A stretch of 38,912 bases of DNA from an uncultured Clostridia bacterium (GCA_944366945.1 CALVWJ010000021.1:1-38912); one strand, 5' to 3'. Positions 1 to 11,779 are shown, numbered from the stretch's first letter. The notes: a model not told the origin generated them from the letters alone. Made by a program: numbers and translations.

Positions 1-77
1 GTCTTTCCATGGTCTACGTGGCCGATCGTGCCAATGTTTACGTGCGGTTTCGTGCGTTCAAATTTTGCCTTTGCCAT
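1..77 (-). CDS. tuf: Elongation factor Tu, N-terminal fragment cut by the window edge
   Basis: Only the first 25 or so codons are inside the window. They read [20 protein letters not shown] and continue into VDHGKT, which is the standard EF-Tu start including the P-loop of the GTPase domain. EF-Tu carries aminoacyl-tRNA to the ribosome in the cytoplasm. The ATG at 77 follows an AAGGAGAG ribosome binding site at good spacing. It lies 56 bp downstream of fusA on the same strand with no terminator between, so the two are probably co-transcribed, as in the classical str operon. The product is certain; the rest of the gene is outside the window. Confidence 0.95.
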
Positions 78-133
78 GATAGCTCTCCTTACTTCAAGTT
101 TATGTCAGTCTCAGTTATCAAGCTGCGCTCTGT

Positions 134-2206
134 TTAAGCGCGCAAACCAAGGATCTTTTTCGCCACGCCATCCGATACCTGTTCATAATGGTCGAACTGC
201 ATGGTGAACGTTCCGCGCCCCTGCGTGCGGGAGCGCAAATCCGTAGAATAGCCGAACATTTCAGATAGCGGGCAGATGGCATCTACAACTTGTGCGTTTC
301 CGCGCATCTCTGTACCCTCAATGCGGCAACGCCGTGCGGTCAAGTTTCCGATTACATCGCCCATATATTCTTCCGGCATAAGCACTTCAACTTTCATCAC
401 AGGTTCAAGCAGCACGCAATGCGCTTTTTCCAGCGCATCCTTAAGCGCCATGGAACCTGCGATCTTATATGCCATTTCGGAAGAATCCACGTCGTGATAG
501 CTGCCGTCCAAAACCGTTGCCTTAAAGTCAACCACTTCATAGCCGCCAAGCACGCCGCTGCGGGCTGCTTCTTCAATACCACTCTTGATGGCAGGGATAA
601 ATTCTTTCGGGATTACGCCACCAACGGTTTTATCCTCGAATTCAAATCCACTGCCCGGTTCAAGCGGCGAAAACTCCACAACGCAGTGACCGTATTGGCC
701 ATGGCCACCCGTCTGACGCACGTAGCGGCCTTCTGCCTTGACGGTCTTCGTGAGTGTTTCGCGATAAGCGACCTGCGGTTTGCCAACCTTGCATTCCACC
801 CGGAACTCGCGGATCAAGCGATCCACAATGATCTCCAGGTGCAGCTCGCCCATGCCCGAAATAATAGTTTGGCCCGTTTCTTGATCGGTAAACGTCTTAA
901 AGGTTGGATCCTCATCCGCCAACTTCAGAAGCGCCATGGTCATCTTGTCCTGGCCAGCCTTCGTTTTCGGCTCAATCGCAACCTGGATCACGGGATCTGG
1001 GAACTCCATCGTTTCCAGCAGGAGTGGGTGTTTCTCATCGCAAAGCGTATCGCCAGTACCAGTATCTTTAAGGCCCACGAGCGCGGCGATGTCGCCTGCA
1101 TGCGCCTCCTCGATTTCCGTGCGGCTTGCAGCATGCATCAAAAGGATACGACCGATACGCTCCCGCTTGTTCTTCGAAGCGTTGTAGATATACGTTCCTG
1201 CTTTAAGCGTTCCGCTATAAACGCGGAAAAACGCCAGCTTTCCAACGTAGGGATCCGCCACAATCTTGAATGCAAGTGCAGCGAACGGCGCATCATCTGA
1301 GCACTCAGCGATAATCGTTTCTTGGCCATCCAGCGATGTGCCCTGTGCAGGAGGGATATCCAGTGGCGAGGGCATATAATCTACAATCGCGTTCAAAAGC
1401 GGTTGTACGCCCTTATTGCGGTACGAAGTGCCACAACATACGGGTACTAGCGTGTTTGCAATCGTTCCCTTGCGAATCGCGCGTTTGATTTCTTCCTCGC
1501 TGATCTCCTCGCCCTCGAGGTATTTTTCCATAATAGCCTCATCTTCATCGGCTGCGGCCTCAACGAGTTTCTGGCGGTATTCCTCCGCCAAATCGCGCAT
1601 ATTCTCCGGAATCTCTTCCTCGCGGATATCCTTCCCCTCATTGTCGTAATATACTTCAGCCTTCATCGTTACAAGGTCGATAAGGCCCACAAATTCAGCT
1701 TCCGAACCGATGGGTAGCTGAATCGGCACTGCATTGGCGCTCAAGCGTTCATGCATCATTTTTACGACATTGTAAAAGTTCGCGCCCGTAATGTCCATTT
1801 TGTTGACATACGCCAGGCGGGGTACGCCATATTTGCTGGCTTGACGCCATACCGTTTCAGATTGCGGCTCAACGCCGCCCTTCGCGCAAAAAACGGCAAC
1901 AGCGCCATCCAACACGCGGAGGGAGCGCTCTACCTCCACGGTAAAGTCCACGTGACCGGGCGTATCAATAATATTGATCCGGTAGCCCTTCCAATAAGCC
2001 GTTGTCGCCGCGGAAGCGATGGTAATGCCGCGTTCCTGCTCCTGGACCATAAAGTCCATGGTAGCAGCGCCTTCGTGCACTTCTCCCAGCTTATGGATTT
2101 TTCCAGTATAAAACAGGATACGCTCGGTCGTCGTCGTCTTTCCCGCGTCTATATGTGCCATGATGCCGATGTTTCTCGTCATCTCAAGTGATGTATCTCG
2201 TGCCAC
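134..2206 (-). CDS. fusA: Elongation factor G
   Basis: This 690-residue protein is the translocation GTPase of the ribosome. The P-loop AHIDAGKT is at residues 17-24, followed by switch I with the RGITI element, DTPGH, and NKMD. The later domains are complete ([12 protein letters not shown], and the C-terminal [11 protein letters not shown] and [12 protein letters not shown] motifs). The length is normal for the family. The start is GTG at 2206, preceded by AAAGGAGG, and gives the normal [15 protein letters not shown] beginning. It lies downstream of rpsL-rpsG, but a strong terminator hairpin sits between rpsG and fusA. fusA-tuf may therefore rely partly on its own promoter or on read-through. 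A TACAAT -10-like box lies near 2248-2253 but has no good -35 box. Confidence 0.98.
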   Translation of the reverse strand: MARDTSLEMTRNIGIMAHIDAGKTTTTERILFYTGKIHKLGEVHEGAATMDFMVQEQERGITIASAATTAYWKGYRINIIDTPGHVDFTVEVERSLRVLDGAVAVFCAKGGVEPQSETVWRQASKYGVPRLAYVNKMDITGANFYNVVKMMHERLSANAVPIQLPIGSEAEFVGLIDLVTMKAEVYYDNEGKDIREEEIPENMRDLAEEYRQKLVEAAADEDEAIMEKYLEGEEISEEEIKRAIRKGTIANTLVPVCCGTSYRNKGVQPLLNAIVDYMPSPLDIPPAQGTSLDGQETIIAECSDDAPFAALAFKIVADPYVGKLAFFRVYSGTLKAGTYIYNASKNKRERIGRILLMHAASRTEIEEAHAGDIAALVGLKDTGTGDTLCDEKHPLLLETMEFPDPVIQVAIEPKTKAGQDKMTMALLKLADEDPTFKTFTDQETGQTIISGMGELHLEIIVDRLIREFRVECKVGKPQVAYRETLTKTVKAEGRYVRQTGGHGQYGHCVVEFSPLEPGSGFEFEDKTVGGVIPKEFIPAIKSGIEEAARSGVLGGYEVVDFKATVLDGSYHDVDSSEMAYKIAGSMALKDALEKAHCVLLEPVMKVEVLMPEEYMGDVIGNLTARRCRIEGTEMRGNAQVVDAICPLSEMFGYSTDLRSRTQGRGTFTMQFDHYEQVSDGVAKKILGLRA

Positions 2207-2304
2207 GTTTTCTCCTCCTTTCCCGTGGGTTCAATTCGTTTTTATTGTATCTGTTTTCAGTTAAGGCATGCATGGGAAGCCTTTTTCATGCACTGAGAAT
2301 GGGC

Positions 2305-2339
2305 AAAAATCAAATCCGGCGGCAAACGCCGGATTTGAT
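2305..2339 (-). terminator. Intrinsic terminator between rpsG and fusA
   Basis: The arms 2309-2321 (ATCAAATCCGGCG) and 2327-2339 (its exact complement) form a perfect 13-bp GC-rich stem with a 5-nt loop. On the minus strand the hairpin is followed at once by a U-run (A-run 2305-2309 on the plus strand). This is a textbook Rho-independent terminator, 20 nt past the rpsG stop codon. It would end or reduce transcription from the rpsL-rpsG unit before fusA. Confidence 0.85.
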
Positions 2340-2359
2340 GCGGCTCCTTCGTGCAGGAT

Positions 2360-3219
<860 letters not shown>

Positions 3220-3304
3220 GATTTTCCTCCTGTAAAATTACGGTAATTGATTGTTGTTTATATGAAGAAAATCCCTTGCAACCCCTTGAAAGGGACATTT
3301 TCCA

Positions 3305-3364
3305 CAACAGAATGCTGTTGCGCGCTTCTGCGCGCAACAAAAATTGCGTACTTTGGCGCAACAG
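3305..3364 (-). other. Alternative hairpins in the rpsL leader
   Basis: The leader contains four copies of a TGTTGCGC-like element or its complement. Three pairings compete for the same strand. Segment 3316-3325 pairs with 3330-3339 (perfect 10 bp, TTCT loop on the plus strand). Segment 3315-3320 pairs with 3305-3310 (6 bp, 4-nt loop). Segment 3315-3323 could also pair with 3356-3364 (9 bp), although the last bases of that segment are at or before the expected transcript start. No U-run follows, so this is not a simple terminator. It may be a regulatory or processing structure. Confidence 0.5.
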
Positions 3365-3368
3365 AGGT

Positions 3369-3397
3369 ATTTTACCATCCGCAGCGCTCCTTGTCAA
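3369..3397 (-). promoter_or_regulatory. Promoter of the rpsL-rpsG unit
   Basis: On the minus strand the -35 box TTGACA (3397-3392) and the -10 box TAAAAT (3374-3369) are separated by exactly 17 nt. This is a strong sigma-A type promoter. Transcription would begin near 3362, leaving a leader of about 140 nt before rpsL. It lies just past the stop codon of the preceding gene (3419), with no terminator between, so the str unit may also receive read-through from rpoBC. Confidence 0.8.
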
Positions 3398-3418
3398 ACA
3401 AAATCCTGCAATTTTTCC

Positions 3419-4192
3419 CTATTCTTCTGTAGTTTCCACCGCCGCATTAGGCTCGGCTGCTGCGCCGTGCCCGCAGGCGCCCGTATAGAGGCCCTGCCGG
3501 AGTTTCCTTTTCGAAAAAACCACGCGGGAAACATTGCGATCTTCATAAAGCTCAAACCAGCCCAACCTGCGCATTCTCTGGAGGGCATCGATCTGAAAAA
3601 TGTTGAGATACGTCTTTTTGCCATAGCGCGCACATAGCGCTTTGCGCCAAAGCCGCCCACCCATTAGGCCGCAGAGCGTAAAAACAACAAAAACAATCGC
3701 TGGCAGCGCGGGCGTAATGGCCATGAGCGGTTCCCGAATCGGGCGTATGCTCATCAAAATAAGGCCAAGCGCCATGCATATCGCTGTAGTAATGGGGGCG
3801 ATATATTGCAGGGTCAAATACCGCCTGCGGCATGCATCACAGCAAGCAATCTGGATGGGCAAAATGGATCCTGTGCGCGCCTCGCGTTTGATGCCAAGAA
3901 ATCCAATATGTCTGCGCCGTGGCTCAGCATTGCCGATGTCCGTCTGTGCGTACCAGGTTCTCTTTCCTTTTTCTGTTCCACGACATAGCATGCATGTATC
4001 GGTTTGAAAGAGCTCGGAGATTCCTTCTTCCGGAATCAGCTTTGCAATTGCATCAAGATCCTGCTTTAAAAGCTCCATCTCTTCGCTATTGCGGCGGCGC
4101 ACAGTGCAGGCATCGCAGCTCTCCATGTTCAGCCTTGCGCAATAATCGCTGCCATGCAGCGGGCATTCCGTGTTTATATATACCCTTGGCAT
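3419..4192 (-). CDS. Cysteine-rich membrane protein of unknown function
   Basis: I do not recognise a family for this 257-residue protein. The N-terminal half looks like a zinc-binding region, with C10, C18, CDAC at 26-29, CMLC at 67-70 and CCDAC at 117-121. Two hydrophobic segments follow (about 127-150 and 158-180), suggesting a membrane hairpin, then a basic cytoplasmic-type tail. The ATG at 4192 has AGGAGG seven bases upstream; an in-frame ATG ten codons earlier has no such site. It lies between rpoC and rpsL, a place where many Bacillota have a small L7Ae-type RNA-binding protein, but this protein does not resemble L7Ae. Two hairpins precede it. Co-transcription with rpoBC is likely; its function is unknown. 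Confidence 0.75.
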   Translation of the reverse strand: MPRVYINTECPLHGSDYCARLNMESCDACTVRRRNSEEMELLKQDLDAIAKLIPEEGISELFQTDTCMLCRGTEKGKRTWYAQTDIGNAEPRRRHIGFLGIKREARTGSILPIQIACCDACRRRYLTLQYIAPITTAICMALGLILMSIRPIREPLMAITPALPAIVFVVFTLCGLMGGRLWRKALCARYGKKTYLNIFQIDALQRMRRLGWFELYEDRNVSRVVFSKRKLRQGLYTGACGHGAAAEPNAAVETTEE

Positions 4193-4211
4193 GCTTTGCC
4201 TCCTATCATGC

Positions 4212-4262
4212 AGGCTGCGCATCGCAGCCTAGCTTATGCGGGCCGCCTATGGCCGCCCGCAT
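4212..4262 (-). other. Two tandem hairpins between rpoC and the next gene
   Basis: Arms 4212-4219 and 4223-4230 (AGGCTGCG and its complement) form an 8-bp stem. Next to it, 4236-4243 pairs with 4255-4262 (ATGCGGGC stem), extended inward by GCC/GGC at 4245-4247 and 4251-4253 across one mismatch. Neither is followed by a U-run on the minus strand. They are therefore more likely RNA-processing, stabilising or partial-attenuation elements than complete terminators. Confidence 0.5.
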
Positions 4263-4287
4263 ACAATACCAGTTATACATTAAACGT

Positions 4288-7200
4288 TCAAATGGTAGCA
4301 GAGCTTTCCTCTTTTTCCCCAACCTCAACGTTGCGATAGCGCTTCAAGCCAATGCCAGCAGGAATCAGCTTGCCGATAATCACGTTCTCCTTGAGGCCCA
4401 CCAGCGGGTCAACTTTGCCCTTGATTGCAGCTTCCGTCAGCACGCGCGTCGTCTCCTGGAAGGACGCAGCGGACAGGAACGAATCTGTCGCAAGGGCAGC
4501 CTTCGTGATGCCAAGCAGTTTGCGCTTCGCTACAGCGGGTTGGCCGCCAGCCAGGATGGTCTCTTCATTCTCACGCTCAAAGCGGAAAATATCAACCAGT
4601 TCGCCCGGCAGCATGGAGGTGTCGCCTGCATCCTCAACCTGTACTTTGCGCAGCATCTGGCGGATGATAACCTCAATGTGCTTGTCGGCGATATCAACAC
4701 CCTGGGAACGGTACGTATTCTGTACCTCGGTGAGCATATACGCCTGCACGCCCTTTACACCCTTGATCTTGAGGATGTCATTCGGATTCACGGAACCGTC
4801 CGTCAGCACATCGCCAGCTTCGATTACGTCGCCATCTTTTACGCGCAACTTCGCGCCAAACGGAATCAAGTACTTTTCAGACTCGCCATCCTCATTCGTG
4901 ATGGTGGCTTCTCGCTTCTTGCCTTCGCTCAAGGATACCTTGCCGCCAATCTCTGAAATGACAGCGAGGCCCTTCGGCTTGCGCGCCTCGAAGATTTCTA
5001 CCACGCGCGGCAGACCTTGCGTGATATCCTCTGCGCTCGCAACACCACCGGTGTGGAAGGTACGCATGGTAAGCTGCGTGCCCGGTTCGCCGATTGCCTG
5101 TGCGGCAATGATGCCTACCGCCTCGCCGATATCCACGTTGCCACCAGTTGCAAGGTTTGCACCATAGCACTTAGCGCAAACGCCATGCTCGCTACGACAA
5201 GTAAGCACCATGCGGCAATTGACACCCGTTACCCCTGCAGCTACAATCTTGTCTCGAATATCATAGGTAATCATGGTATCCGCATCGCAAAGCAGCTCGC
5301 CCGTTTCCGGATGGTATACAGGATCTACCGTATAGCGGCCCAAAATACGTTCAGCAAATTTTTCAACGACCTTATTGTCGTCCATGATCGCTTCGATCAT
5401 CATGCCTTTTGGCGCTTCCCCGCGCGCGGCAAAGCAATCCTCCTCGCGCACGATCACATCCTGGGAAACATCCACCAGGCGGCGCGTCAGATAACCGGAG
5501 TCTGCCGTGCGCAACGCCGTATCGGCAAGGCCTTTGCGCGCGCCGTGCGAGGAAATGAAGAATTCAAGCACGGTCAAGCCCTCGCGGAAATTCGCGCGGA
5601 TCGGAACCTCGATGATCTGGCCAGATGGGTCTGCCATCAAGCCGCGCATGCCGGCGAGCTGGCGGATCTGGCTGATGGAACCACGCGCGCCGGAATCGGA
5701 CATCATCGTGATGGGGTTATAGGGATCAAGCGTTTCCATCAGCGCGTCCGTAACTTCGTTGGTAGCCTTTTCCCAAATCTTTATAACATTGCTCCTGCGC
5801 TCCGTTTCAGACAGAAGACCTGCGCGGAACAGGTTATCGATCCCATCCACTTCTTTTTCGGCCGCAGCCAGGATTTCCGGTTTCTTTTCTGGCACGGTAA
5901 TATCCTGGAAGCCGACGGTGATACCGCCTCGGGTGGAATATTTGAATCCCAATGCCTTGATGCGGTCGAGCACCTCGCTCGTCGTGGTTGCACCGTGGCG
6001 GCGATAGCAGCGATCCACAATGCCCTTCAAATCGCCCTTTGCAACCAGTTTATCGACTTCGAGTTTAAAAATGTTTTCCTCCACAGAACGGTCCACATAT
6101 CCGAGATCCTGCGGAATCGCATTATTAAAGATCACGCGGCCGAGCGAAGTCTCCATGATCTTACGGCGTTTTTCGCCGTTCCATTCGCGCTCCATGCGGA
6201 TGCGCACCTTGGATTGCAGCGTAATCTCGCCGTTCTGGTAGGCCATCACCGCCTCATCTTCGCTGGAGAACGCACGCCCTTCGCCTTTCTCACCATCCCG
6301 CTGGAGGGTGAGATAATAGCAGCCAATGATCATATCCTGGGTAGGGCAGACAACCGGCTGGCCATCCTGCGGCTTCAAGATATTGTTGGAAGCCAGCATC
6401 AAGAAGCGGGCCTCGGCCTGCGCTTCCACGGAAAGCGGCACGTGCACAGCCATCTGGTCTCCGTCGAAGTCCGCGTTGAACGCGGTGCACACCAGCGGAT
6501 GCAGCTTGATCGCGCGCCCTTCAACGAGCACGGGCTCAAATGCTTGAATGCCGAGCCTGTGCAGCGTAGGTGCACGGTTGAGCATAACGGGGTGATCTTT
6601 AATGACCACTTCAAGCACGTCCCAAACCTCAGTCCGCACGCGCTCCACCATGCGCTTTGCGCTCTTGATATTATGTGCAAGGCCATCTTCAACGAGCTTT
6701 TTCATCACAAACGGCTTGAACAATTCAAGGGCCATTTCCTTGGGAAGGCCGCACTGGTACATTTTCAGTTCCGGGCCGACCACGATAACGCTGCGGCCGG
6801 AATAGTCCACGCGCTTGCCCAGAAGGTTCTGGCGGAAGCGGCCCTGCTTGCCGCGCAGCATATCCGAAAGGGATTTCAGCGGGCGGTTGCCGGGGCCCGT
6901 AACGGGGCGGCCGCGCCGGCCGTTGTCGATCAAGGCGTCAACCGCCTCTTGAAGCATGCGCTTTTCGTTGCGCACGATAATATCCGGCGCACGCAGCTCG
7001 AGCAGCCGCTTTAAGCGGTTGTTGCGGTTGATCACCCGGCGGTAAAGGTCATTAAGATCGCTCGTAGCAAAACGGCCGCCATCAAGCTGCACCATGGGGC
7101 GCAGTTCCGGAGGGATCACGGGGATCACGTCCATGATGATCCATTCCGGCTTGTTGCCGCTCTTCAAGAACGCCTCGATTACCTCCAGGCGCTTGATTGC

Positions 7201-7818
7201 ATTCGCGCGCTTCTGGCCGGAGGAATTCTCAATCTCGGATTTCAACTCGCCTTCCAGCTTTACAAGGTCGAGCTGCATCAGAAGCTCTTTGATCGCCTCC
7301 GCGCCCATGCCGGCCTTAAACGCCTTTGCGCCGAATTTCTCCTGCGCTTCACGGTATTCCTTATCCGTTAAAAGCTGCTTATACTGCAGATCGGTAGTAC
7401 CGGGATCCGTTACGACGAACGCGGCAAAATAAAGCACCCTTTCCAGCGCGCGCGGGCTCATGTCAAGGAGCATTTTCATCCGGCAAGGGATGCCCTTGAA
7501 ATACCAGATGTGGGACACCGGCGCCGCAAGCTCAATATGGCCCATGCGTTCGCGGCGCACTTTAGCGCGCGTGACTTCCACACCGCACTTATCGCATACT
7601 ACGCCCTTATAGCGTACGCGCTTATACCGTCCACAATGGCATTCCCAGTCCTTCGTAGGCCCAAAGATGCGTTCGCAGAACAGGCCGTCCCGCTCCGGCT
7701 TCAAGGTACGATAATTGATGGTTTCGGGTTTTTTTACTTCCCCGTGGGACCATTCCCGGATCTTTTCGGGTGATGCAAGGCCAATCTGGATTGCATCGAA
7801 ATTGGTGAGTTCAAACAA
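4288..7818 (-). CDS. rpoC: DNA-directed RNA polymerase subunit beta'
   Basis: At 1176 residues this is normal for Clostridia. The N-terminal zinc site uses C60, C62, C75 and C78. The catalytic [12 protein letters not shown] loop with its three Mg-binding aspartates is near residue 450. The second zinc site ([13 protein letters not shown]) and the trigger-loop/bridge region ([10 protein letters not shown]) are intact. The start codon is TTG at 7818, placed after AAGGGAGAG, and gives the usual [17 protein letters not shown] beginning. It follows rpoB by 29 bp in one operon. No insertions or truncations are evident. Confidence 0.98.
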   Translation of the reverse strand: MFELTNFDAIQIGLASPEKIREWSHGEVKKPETINYRTLKPERDGLFCERIFGPTKDWECHCGRYKRVRYKGVVCDKCGVEVTRAKVRRERMGHIELAAPVSHIWYFKGIPCRMKMLLDMSPRALERVLYFAAFVVTDPGTTDLQYKQLLTDKEYREAQEKFGAKAFKAGMGAEAIKELLMQLDLVKLEGELKSEIENSSGQKRANAIKRLEVIEAFLKSGNKPEWIIMDVIPVIPPELRPMVQLDGGRFATSDLNDLYRRVINRNNRLKRLLELRAPDIIVRNEKRMLQEAVDALIDNGRRGRPVTGPGNRPLKSLSDMLRGKQGRFRQNLLGKRVDYSGRSVIVVGPELKMYQCGLPKEMALELFKPFVMKKLVEDGLAHNIKSAKRMVERVRTEVWDVLEVVIKDHPVMLNRAPTLHRLGIQAFEPVLVEGRAIKLHPLVCTAFNADFDGDQMAVHVPLSVEAQAEARFLMLASNNILKPQDGQPVVCPTQDMIIGCYYLTLQRDGEKGEGRAFSSEDEAVMAYQNGEITLQSKVRIRMEREWNGEKRRKIMETSLGRVIFNNAIPQDLGYVDRSVEENIFKLEVDKLVAKGDLKGIVDRCYRRHGATTTSEVLDRIKALGFKYSTRGGITVGFQDITVPEKKPEILAAAEKEVDGIDNLFRAGLLSETERRSNVIKIWEKATNEVTDALMETLDPYNPITMMSDSGARGSISQIRQLAGMRGLMADPSGQIIEVPIRANFREGLTVLEFFISSHGARKGLADTALRTADSGYLTRRLVDVSQDVIVREEDCFAARGEAPKGMMIEAIMDDNKVVEKFAERILGRYTVDPVYHPETGELLCDADTMITYDIRDKIVAAGVTGVNCRMVLTCRSEHGVCAKCYGANLATGGNVDIGEAVGIIAAQAIGEPGTQLTMRTFHTGGVASAEDITQGLPRVVEIFEARKPKGLAVISEIGGKVSLSEGKKREATITNEDGESEKYLIPFGAKLRVKDGDVIEAGDVLTDGSVNPNDILKIKGVKGVQAYMLTEVQNTYRSQGVDIADKHIEVIIRQMLRKVQVEDAGDTSMLPGELVDIFRFERENEETILAGGQPAVAKRKLLGITKAALATDSFLSAASFQETTRVLTEAAIKGKVDPLVGLKENVIIGKLIPAGIGLKRYRNVEVGEKEESSATI

Positions 7819-7847
7819 TTCGTTTCTCTCCCTTCCGTCCCCGTTTG

Positions 7848-10800
7848 TTACTCGTTCTCGCCGTCTTCACCGTCGAACACGGAGAATCCATCCAGCGGCG
7901 CGTCATCGTCATCCTCATCTTCGCCTTCGTCATCGTTGAAGTCGAAGTCGTCAAATTCATGGAATTCATCGCTCGTGGAAGGCAGCAGCGTGGGCGCATC
8001 TTCTGTGCCTGCCATGTTGACATCGATGGGCGGCGTGTCGTCATCGTCCGTCAATTCGCCAATCTTGATCTCTTCCTTGTTCTCCGCCAGCACCTTGATG
8101 TCAAGGCCCAGGGACTGGAGCTCCTTGATGAGCACCTTGAAGGACTCGGGCACGCCCGGTTCCGGCACGTTCTCGCCCTTCACAATCGCCTCATACGTTT
8201 TCACGCGGCCTACCACGTCGTCCGACTTCACCGTCAAGATTTCCTGCAGCGTGTTCGCCGCGCCATAGGCTTCAAGCGCCCAAACTTCCATCTCGCCGAA
8301 CCGCTGGCCGCCAAATTGCGCCTTGCCGCCGAGCGGTTGCTGCGTCACGAGAGAATATGGGCCCGTAGAGCGCGCGTGGATCTTATCATCCACCAGGTGG
8401 TGGAGCTTCAAGTAATACATATAGCCCACGGAAATGCGGTTCTCGAACGGTTCACCGCTGCGCCCATCGTACAGGATGGTCTTACCATCCTCATCACGCC
8501 CCGCCTTTTTGAGCAGGGACTTGATGTCCTCTTCCGTAGCGCCATCGAATACGGGGGTAGCGATATGCCAGCCCAGGGATTTTGCCGCCATGCCAAGGTG
8601 CAGTTCAAGCACCTGGCCGATGTTCATGCGGGAAGGCACGCCCAGCGGGTTAAGCACGATCTGAAGGGGCGTTCCATCGGGCAGGAACGGCATATCCTCC
8701 TCCGGCAGGATGCGGGAAATAACGCCCTTGTTGCCATGGCGGCCCGCCATCTTATCGCCCACGGAGATCTTGCGCTTCTGCGCGATGTATACGCGCACCA
8801 GCTCATTCACGCCTGGCGGCAGCTCGTCTTTATTTTCGCGCGTGAATACCTTCACGTCCACGATCACGCCGCCTTCGCCATGCGGCACGCGCAGGGACGT
8901 ATCGCGCACCTCGCGGGCCTTTTCGCCGAAGATGGCGCGCAGCAGGCGCTCCTCCGCAGTAAGCTCCGTTTCGCCCTTTGGCGTAACCTTGCCTACAAGG
9001 ATATCGCCCGAGCGCACTTCCGCGCCGATGCGGATGATGCCGCGCTCATCGAGGTCAGCAAGCGCATCTTCGCCTACATTGGGGATATCGCGCGTGATCT
9101 CTTCCTCGCCGAGCTTGGTATCCCGCGCCTCGGTTTCATGTTCTTCAATGTGGATCGAGGTATAAACGTCCTCTTTCACCAGCTTCTCGCTGATTAGGAC
9201 GGCGTCCTCGTAGTTATAGCCCTCCCAGGTCATAAACCCGATGAGGATGTTGCGCCCAAGCGCGATCTCGCCCTGCTCGGTGGAGGCACCGTCTGCAATA
9301 ACGTCGCCCTTCTTCACCATCTGGCCGACCGTCACGATTGGGCGCTGGTTAATGCAGGTTCCCTGGTTGGAACGCTTGAACTTAATGAGCTTATATTGAT
9401 GGCGGATTCCATCGGCCGATTCGGTAACCACCCGGTCGGCGCTAACCGAAACAACCTTGGCATCCTCGCGCGCAAGCACTACCACGCCCGAGTCATGCGC
9501 TGCTTTATATTCCATGCCCGTTCCCACCACAGGTGCTTCCGGAACGAGCAGCGGCACAGCCTGGCGCTGCATGTTGGAGCCCATGAGCGCGCGGTTCGCG
9601 TCGTCGTTTTCAAGGAACGGGATCATGGCCGTTGCAACCGAAACAAGCTGCTTGGGCGAAACGTCCATATAGTCCACATCCTGGTTCTTCACTTCAATAA
9701 TCTGATCGAGCTTACGCGCAACAACGCGCTCCTTCTCAAACCAGACCTTCCCATCGTGGATGCCAGTGGGTTCATTGGCTTGAGCTACGATGTAATCATC
9801 TTCCTCATCTGCAGTGAGGTAAACGATCTCATCGAGGATCTCATGATTCTTTGCATCCACCTTGCGGTATGGCGCCTCAATAAAACCGTATTTGTTGATG
9901 CGCGCATACGTTGAAAGCGAGTTAATCAAACCGATGTTCGGGCCTTCCGGCGTTTCAATGGGGCACATGCGGCCATAGTGGGAATAGTGCACGTCGCGCA
10001 CATCAAATGTGGCACGCTCGCGGTTGAGTCCGCCAGGCCCGAGTGCGGAAAGGCGGCGCTTATGCGTCAGCTCCGCGAGCGGGTTGGTCTGATCCATGAA
10101 CTGGGAAAGCTGCGAAGAGCCGAAAAACTCCTTGATTGCCGCCGTCACAGGCCGGATATTGATGAGGTTGGAAGGCATTGCCGTGTCCATATCCTGCAGG
10201 CTCATGCGCTCGCGCACAACGCGCTCCAGCCGCGTCATGCCAACGCGGATCTGGTTTTGCAACAGCTCGCCCACGCTGCGGATGCGCCGGTTGCCCAAGT
10301 GGTCGATATCATCCGTGCGGCCAATGCCATAGTTCATGCCAATAAGGTAGCTGATAGACGCTACGATATCATCCGGTATGATATGGCGCGGAATTAGGTC
10401 ATACACATGCGTGCGCAGGAATGCCTTTAAGCCCTCCTGGTCAAGTTCTTTTTCCTTTGCCTCAGCCAGCAGCTGCATCAGCGTTGGATAATGGACTTTT
10501 TCATTCAGCCCGGCCTCTTCCGGATCAAATGCCAAGTAGCCCGCAGCATCCACAAAGTGGTTGCCGAGCACCTTGATCTTCTTATCTTCCACCGCAAGGT
10601 ATACTGCTTTAATCCCGGCATTTTCAATGGCTTTTGCTGCCTCGCGGGAAATCGTTTCGCCTTCTCCAACAAGCAGTTCGCCCGTTGATTTGTCGATCAC
10701 GGTCTCAGCGCTTACATGCCCTGCAATGCGGGCCGCAAGCGAAAGCTTTTTGTTGAATTTATAGCGGCCTACGCGCGCAAGGTCATAGCGCTTATCGAAA

Positions 10801-11576
10801 AACAGCGCATTCAAAAGGCTGCGCGCGCTTTCCTCCGTCGGCGGTTCGCCGGGGCGCTGGCGCTTATAGATTTCAATAAGGCCATCCTCTACGGATTTTG
10901 TGGTATCCTTTTCAAGCGTGGTGAGCAGGCGCTCCTCCTCGCCCAAAAGGTCGATAATCTCAGCGTTGGTACCATAACCGAGCGCCCGCAACAAAGCGGT
11001 GATGAACACCTTGCGCTGGCGGTCGATCTTTACATACATAATTTCATTGGAGTCGGTTTCATATTCAAGCCATGCGCCCCGATTCGGGATGACTTGCGCA
11101 GAAAACAAATGTTTCCCAACCTTATCAATCGCCTCGGAAAAATATACGCCAGGTGAACGCACAAGCTGGCTTACGATAACGCGTTCTGCGCCGTTGATGA
11201 TGAAGGTGCCCTGCTCGGTCATGAGAGGGAAATCCCCCATGAACACCGGCTGCTCCTTCACCTCTCCGGTTTCCTTATTTATAAGGCGCACGGTGACACG
11301 CAAAGGCGCGGAATAGTTTACATCCCGCTCTTTACATTCTTCCACAGAGTATTTCGGATGATCAAAATCGATGTTATAGTCCACAAATTCGAGGACAAGT
11401 TTTTCGGAATAGTCGGTAATGGGGGAAATGTCCGCCAATACTTCCTTCAAATCCTCCGTAACAAACCGTTGATAGGAATTCTTTTGAATTTCGATCAGAT
11501 CCGGCATGTCGAGGACTTCGTTGATCCGGGAAAAGCTCATGCGTTTCCTCGTGCCCATCTGCACCTCATGCACCAT
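7848..11576 (-). CDS. rpoB: DNA-directed RNA polymerase subunit beta
   Basis: This is the beta subunit, about 1242 residues. The rifampicin pocket ([17 protein letters not shown], then [13 protein letters not shown]) carries the sensitive residues at the usual Asp, His and Ser positions. The catalytic-side motifs [13 protein letters not shown] and [21 protein letters not shown] are intact. AGGAG lies eight bases before the ATG at 11576, so I chose that start. A GTG three codons upstream (11585) overlaps the ribosome binding site. The last 40 or so residues form a very acidic tail rich in Asp and Glu (for example [15 protein letters not shown]), longer than in typical homologues. It is the first gene of its operon with a strong promoter; rplJ/rplL are not upstream. 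Confidence 0.98.
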   Translation of the reverse strand: MVHEVQMGTRKRMSFSRINEVLDMPDLIEIQKNSYQRFVTEDLKEVLADISPITDYSEKLVLEFVDYNIDFDHPKYSVEECKERDVNYSAPLRVTVRLINKETGEVKEQPVFMGDFPLMTEQGTFIINGAERVIVSQLVRSPGVYFSEAIDKVGKHLFSAQVIPNRGAWLEYETDSNEIMYVKIDRQRKVFITALLRALGYGTNAEIIDLLGEEERLLTTLEKDTTKSVEDGLIEIYKRQRPGEPPTEESARSLLNALFFDKRYDLARVGRYKFNKKLSLAARIAGHVSAETVIDKSTGELLVGEGETISREAAKAIENAGIKAVYLAVEDKKIKVLGNHFVDAAGYLAFDPEEAGLNEKVHYPTLMQLLAEAKEKELDQEGLKAFLRTHVYDLIPRHIIPDDIVASISYLIGMNYGIGRTDDIDHLGNRRIRSVGELLQNQIRVGMTRLERVVRERMSLQDMDTAMPSNLINIRPVTAAIKEFFGSSQLSQFMDQTNPLAELTHKRRLSALGPGGLNRERATFDVRDVHYSHYGRMCPIETPEGPNIGLINSLSTYARINKYGFIEAPYRKVDAKNHEILDEIVYLTADEEDDYIVAQANEPTGIHDGKVWFEKERVVARKLDQIIEVKNQDVDYMDVSPKQLVSVATAMIPFLENDDANRALMGSNMQRQAVPLLVPEAPVVGTGMEYKAAHDSGVVVLAREDAKVVSVSADRVVTESADGIRHQYKLIKFKRSNQGTCINQRPIVTVGQMVKKGDVIADGASTEQGEIALGRNILIGFMTWEGYNYEDAVLISEKLVKEDVYTSIHIEEHETEARDTKLGEEEITRDIPNVGEDALADLDERGIIRIGAEVRSGDILVGKVTPKGETELTAEERLLRAIFGEKAREVRDTSLRVPHGEGGVIVDVKVFTRENKDELPPGVNELVRVYIAQKRKISVGDKMAGRHGNKGVISRILPEEDMPFLPDGTPLQIVLNPLGVPSRMNIGQVLELHLGMAAKSLGWHIATPVFDGATEEDIKSLLKKAGRDEDGKTILYDGRSGEPFENRISVGYMYYLKLHHLVDDKIHARSTGPYSLVTQQPLGGKAQFGGQRFGEMEVWALEAYGAANTLQEILTVKSDDVVGRVKTYEAIVKGENVPEPGVPESFKVLIKELQSLGLDIKVLAENKEEIKIGELTDDDDTPPIDVNMAGTEDAPTLLPSTSDEFHEFDDFDFNDDEGEDEDDDDAPLDGFSVFDGEDGENE

Positions 11577-11617
11577 CGCGTTCACTCCTATACTAGCACC
11601 GCTTACGCGGCTTGATT

Positions 11618-11732
11618 GTTGGGCACGTCATCCCAACGTGCAGTTTTCCCCTTTTAGGCACATTCGATACCCAAAAATTGGAATTGACTTGCGGGTACAA
11701 CTCAAAAAAGCCGATAATCTCCGCAAATTATC
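11618..11732 (-). other. Structured rpoB leader with an attenuator-like hairpin
   Basis: The transcript from the rpoB promoter has a leader of about 170 nt. Soon after its start, 11713-11718 and 11727-11732 form a 6-bp AT-rich stem (GATAAT/ATTATC), followed three bases later by a U6 run (A-run 11704-11709). Near the gene, two overlapping stems compete: 11618-11623 with 11632-11637 (GTTGGG/CCCAAC) and 11623-11628 with 11636-11641 (GCACGT/ACGTGC). This resembles a weak attenuator plus a switchable hairpin. The stems are short, so function is inferred. Confidence 0.4.
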
Positions 11733-11750
11733 ATGCTAACGCAGTTTATT

Positions 11751-11779
11751 ATTGTATCATCGCCTGTCAAGCTTGTCAA
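11751..11779 (-). promoter_or_regulatory. Promoter of rpoB-rpoC
   Basis: On the minus strand TTGACA (11779-11774) and TACAAT (11756-11751) are spaced by 17 nt. This is a strong housekeeping promoter. A second TTGACA lies 10 nt downstream of the first, but no -10 box matches it. The promoter lies past the yacL stop and its hairpin, so rpoBC forms its own transcription unit here. Confidence 0.8.

Noticed and set aside
290..1300. Open frame of 336 codons antisense to fusA
   Set aside because: It is entirely inside fusA on the other strand and its composition is that expected of an antisense frame.
5017..7014. Long open frame of 665 codons on the plus strand
   Set aside because: It lies antisense to rpoC, has no ribosome binding site, and its protein has no recognisable motifs. 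It is a codon-bias shadow of rpoC.
7845..9197. Open frame of 450 codons antisense to rpoB
   Set aside because: Shadow of rpoB with no start signal and no family resemblance.
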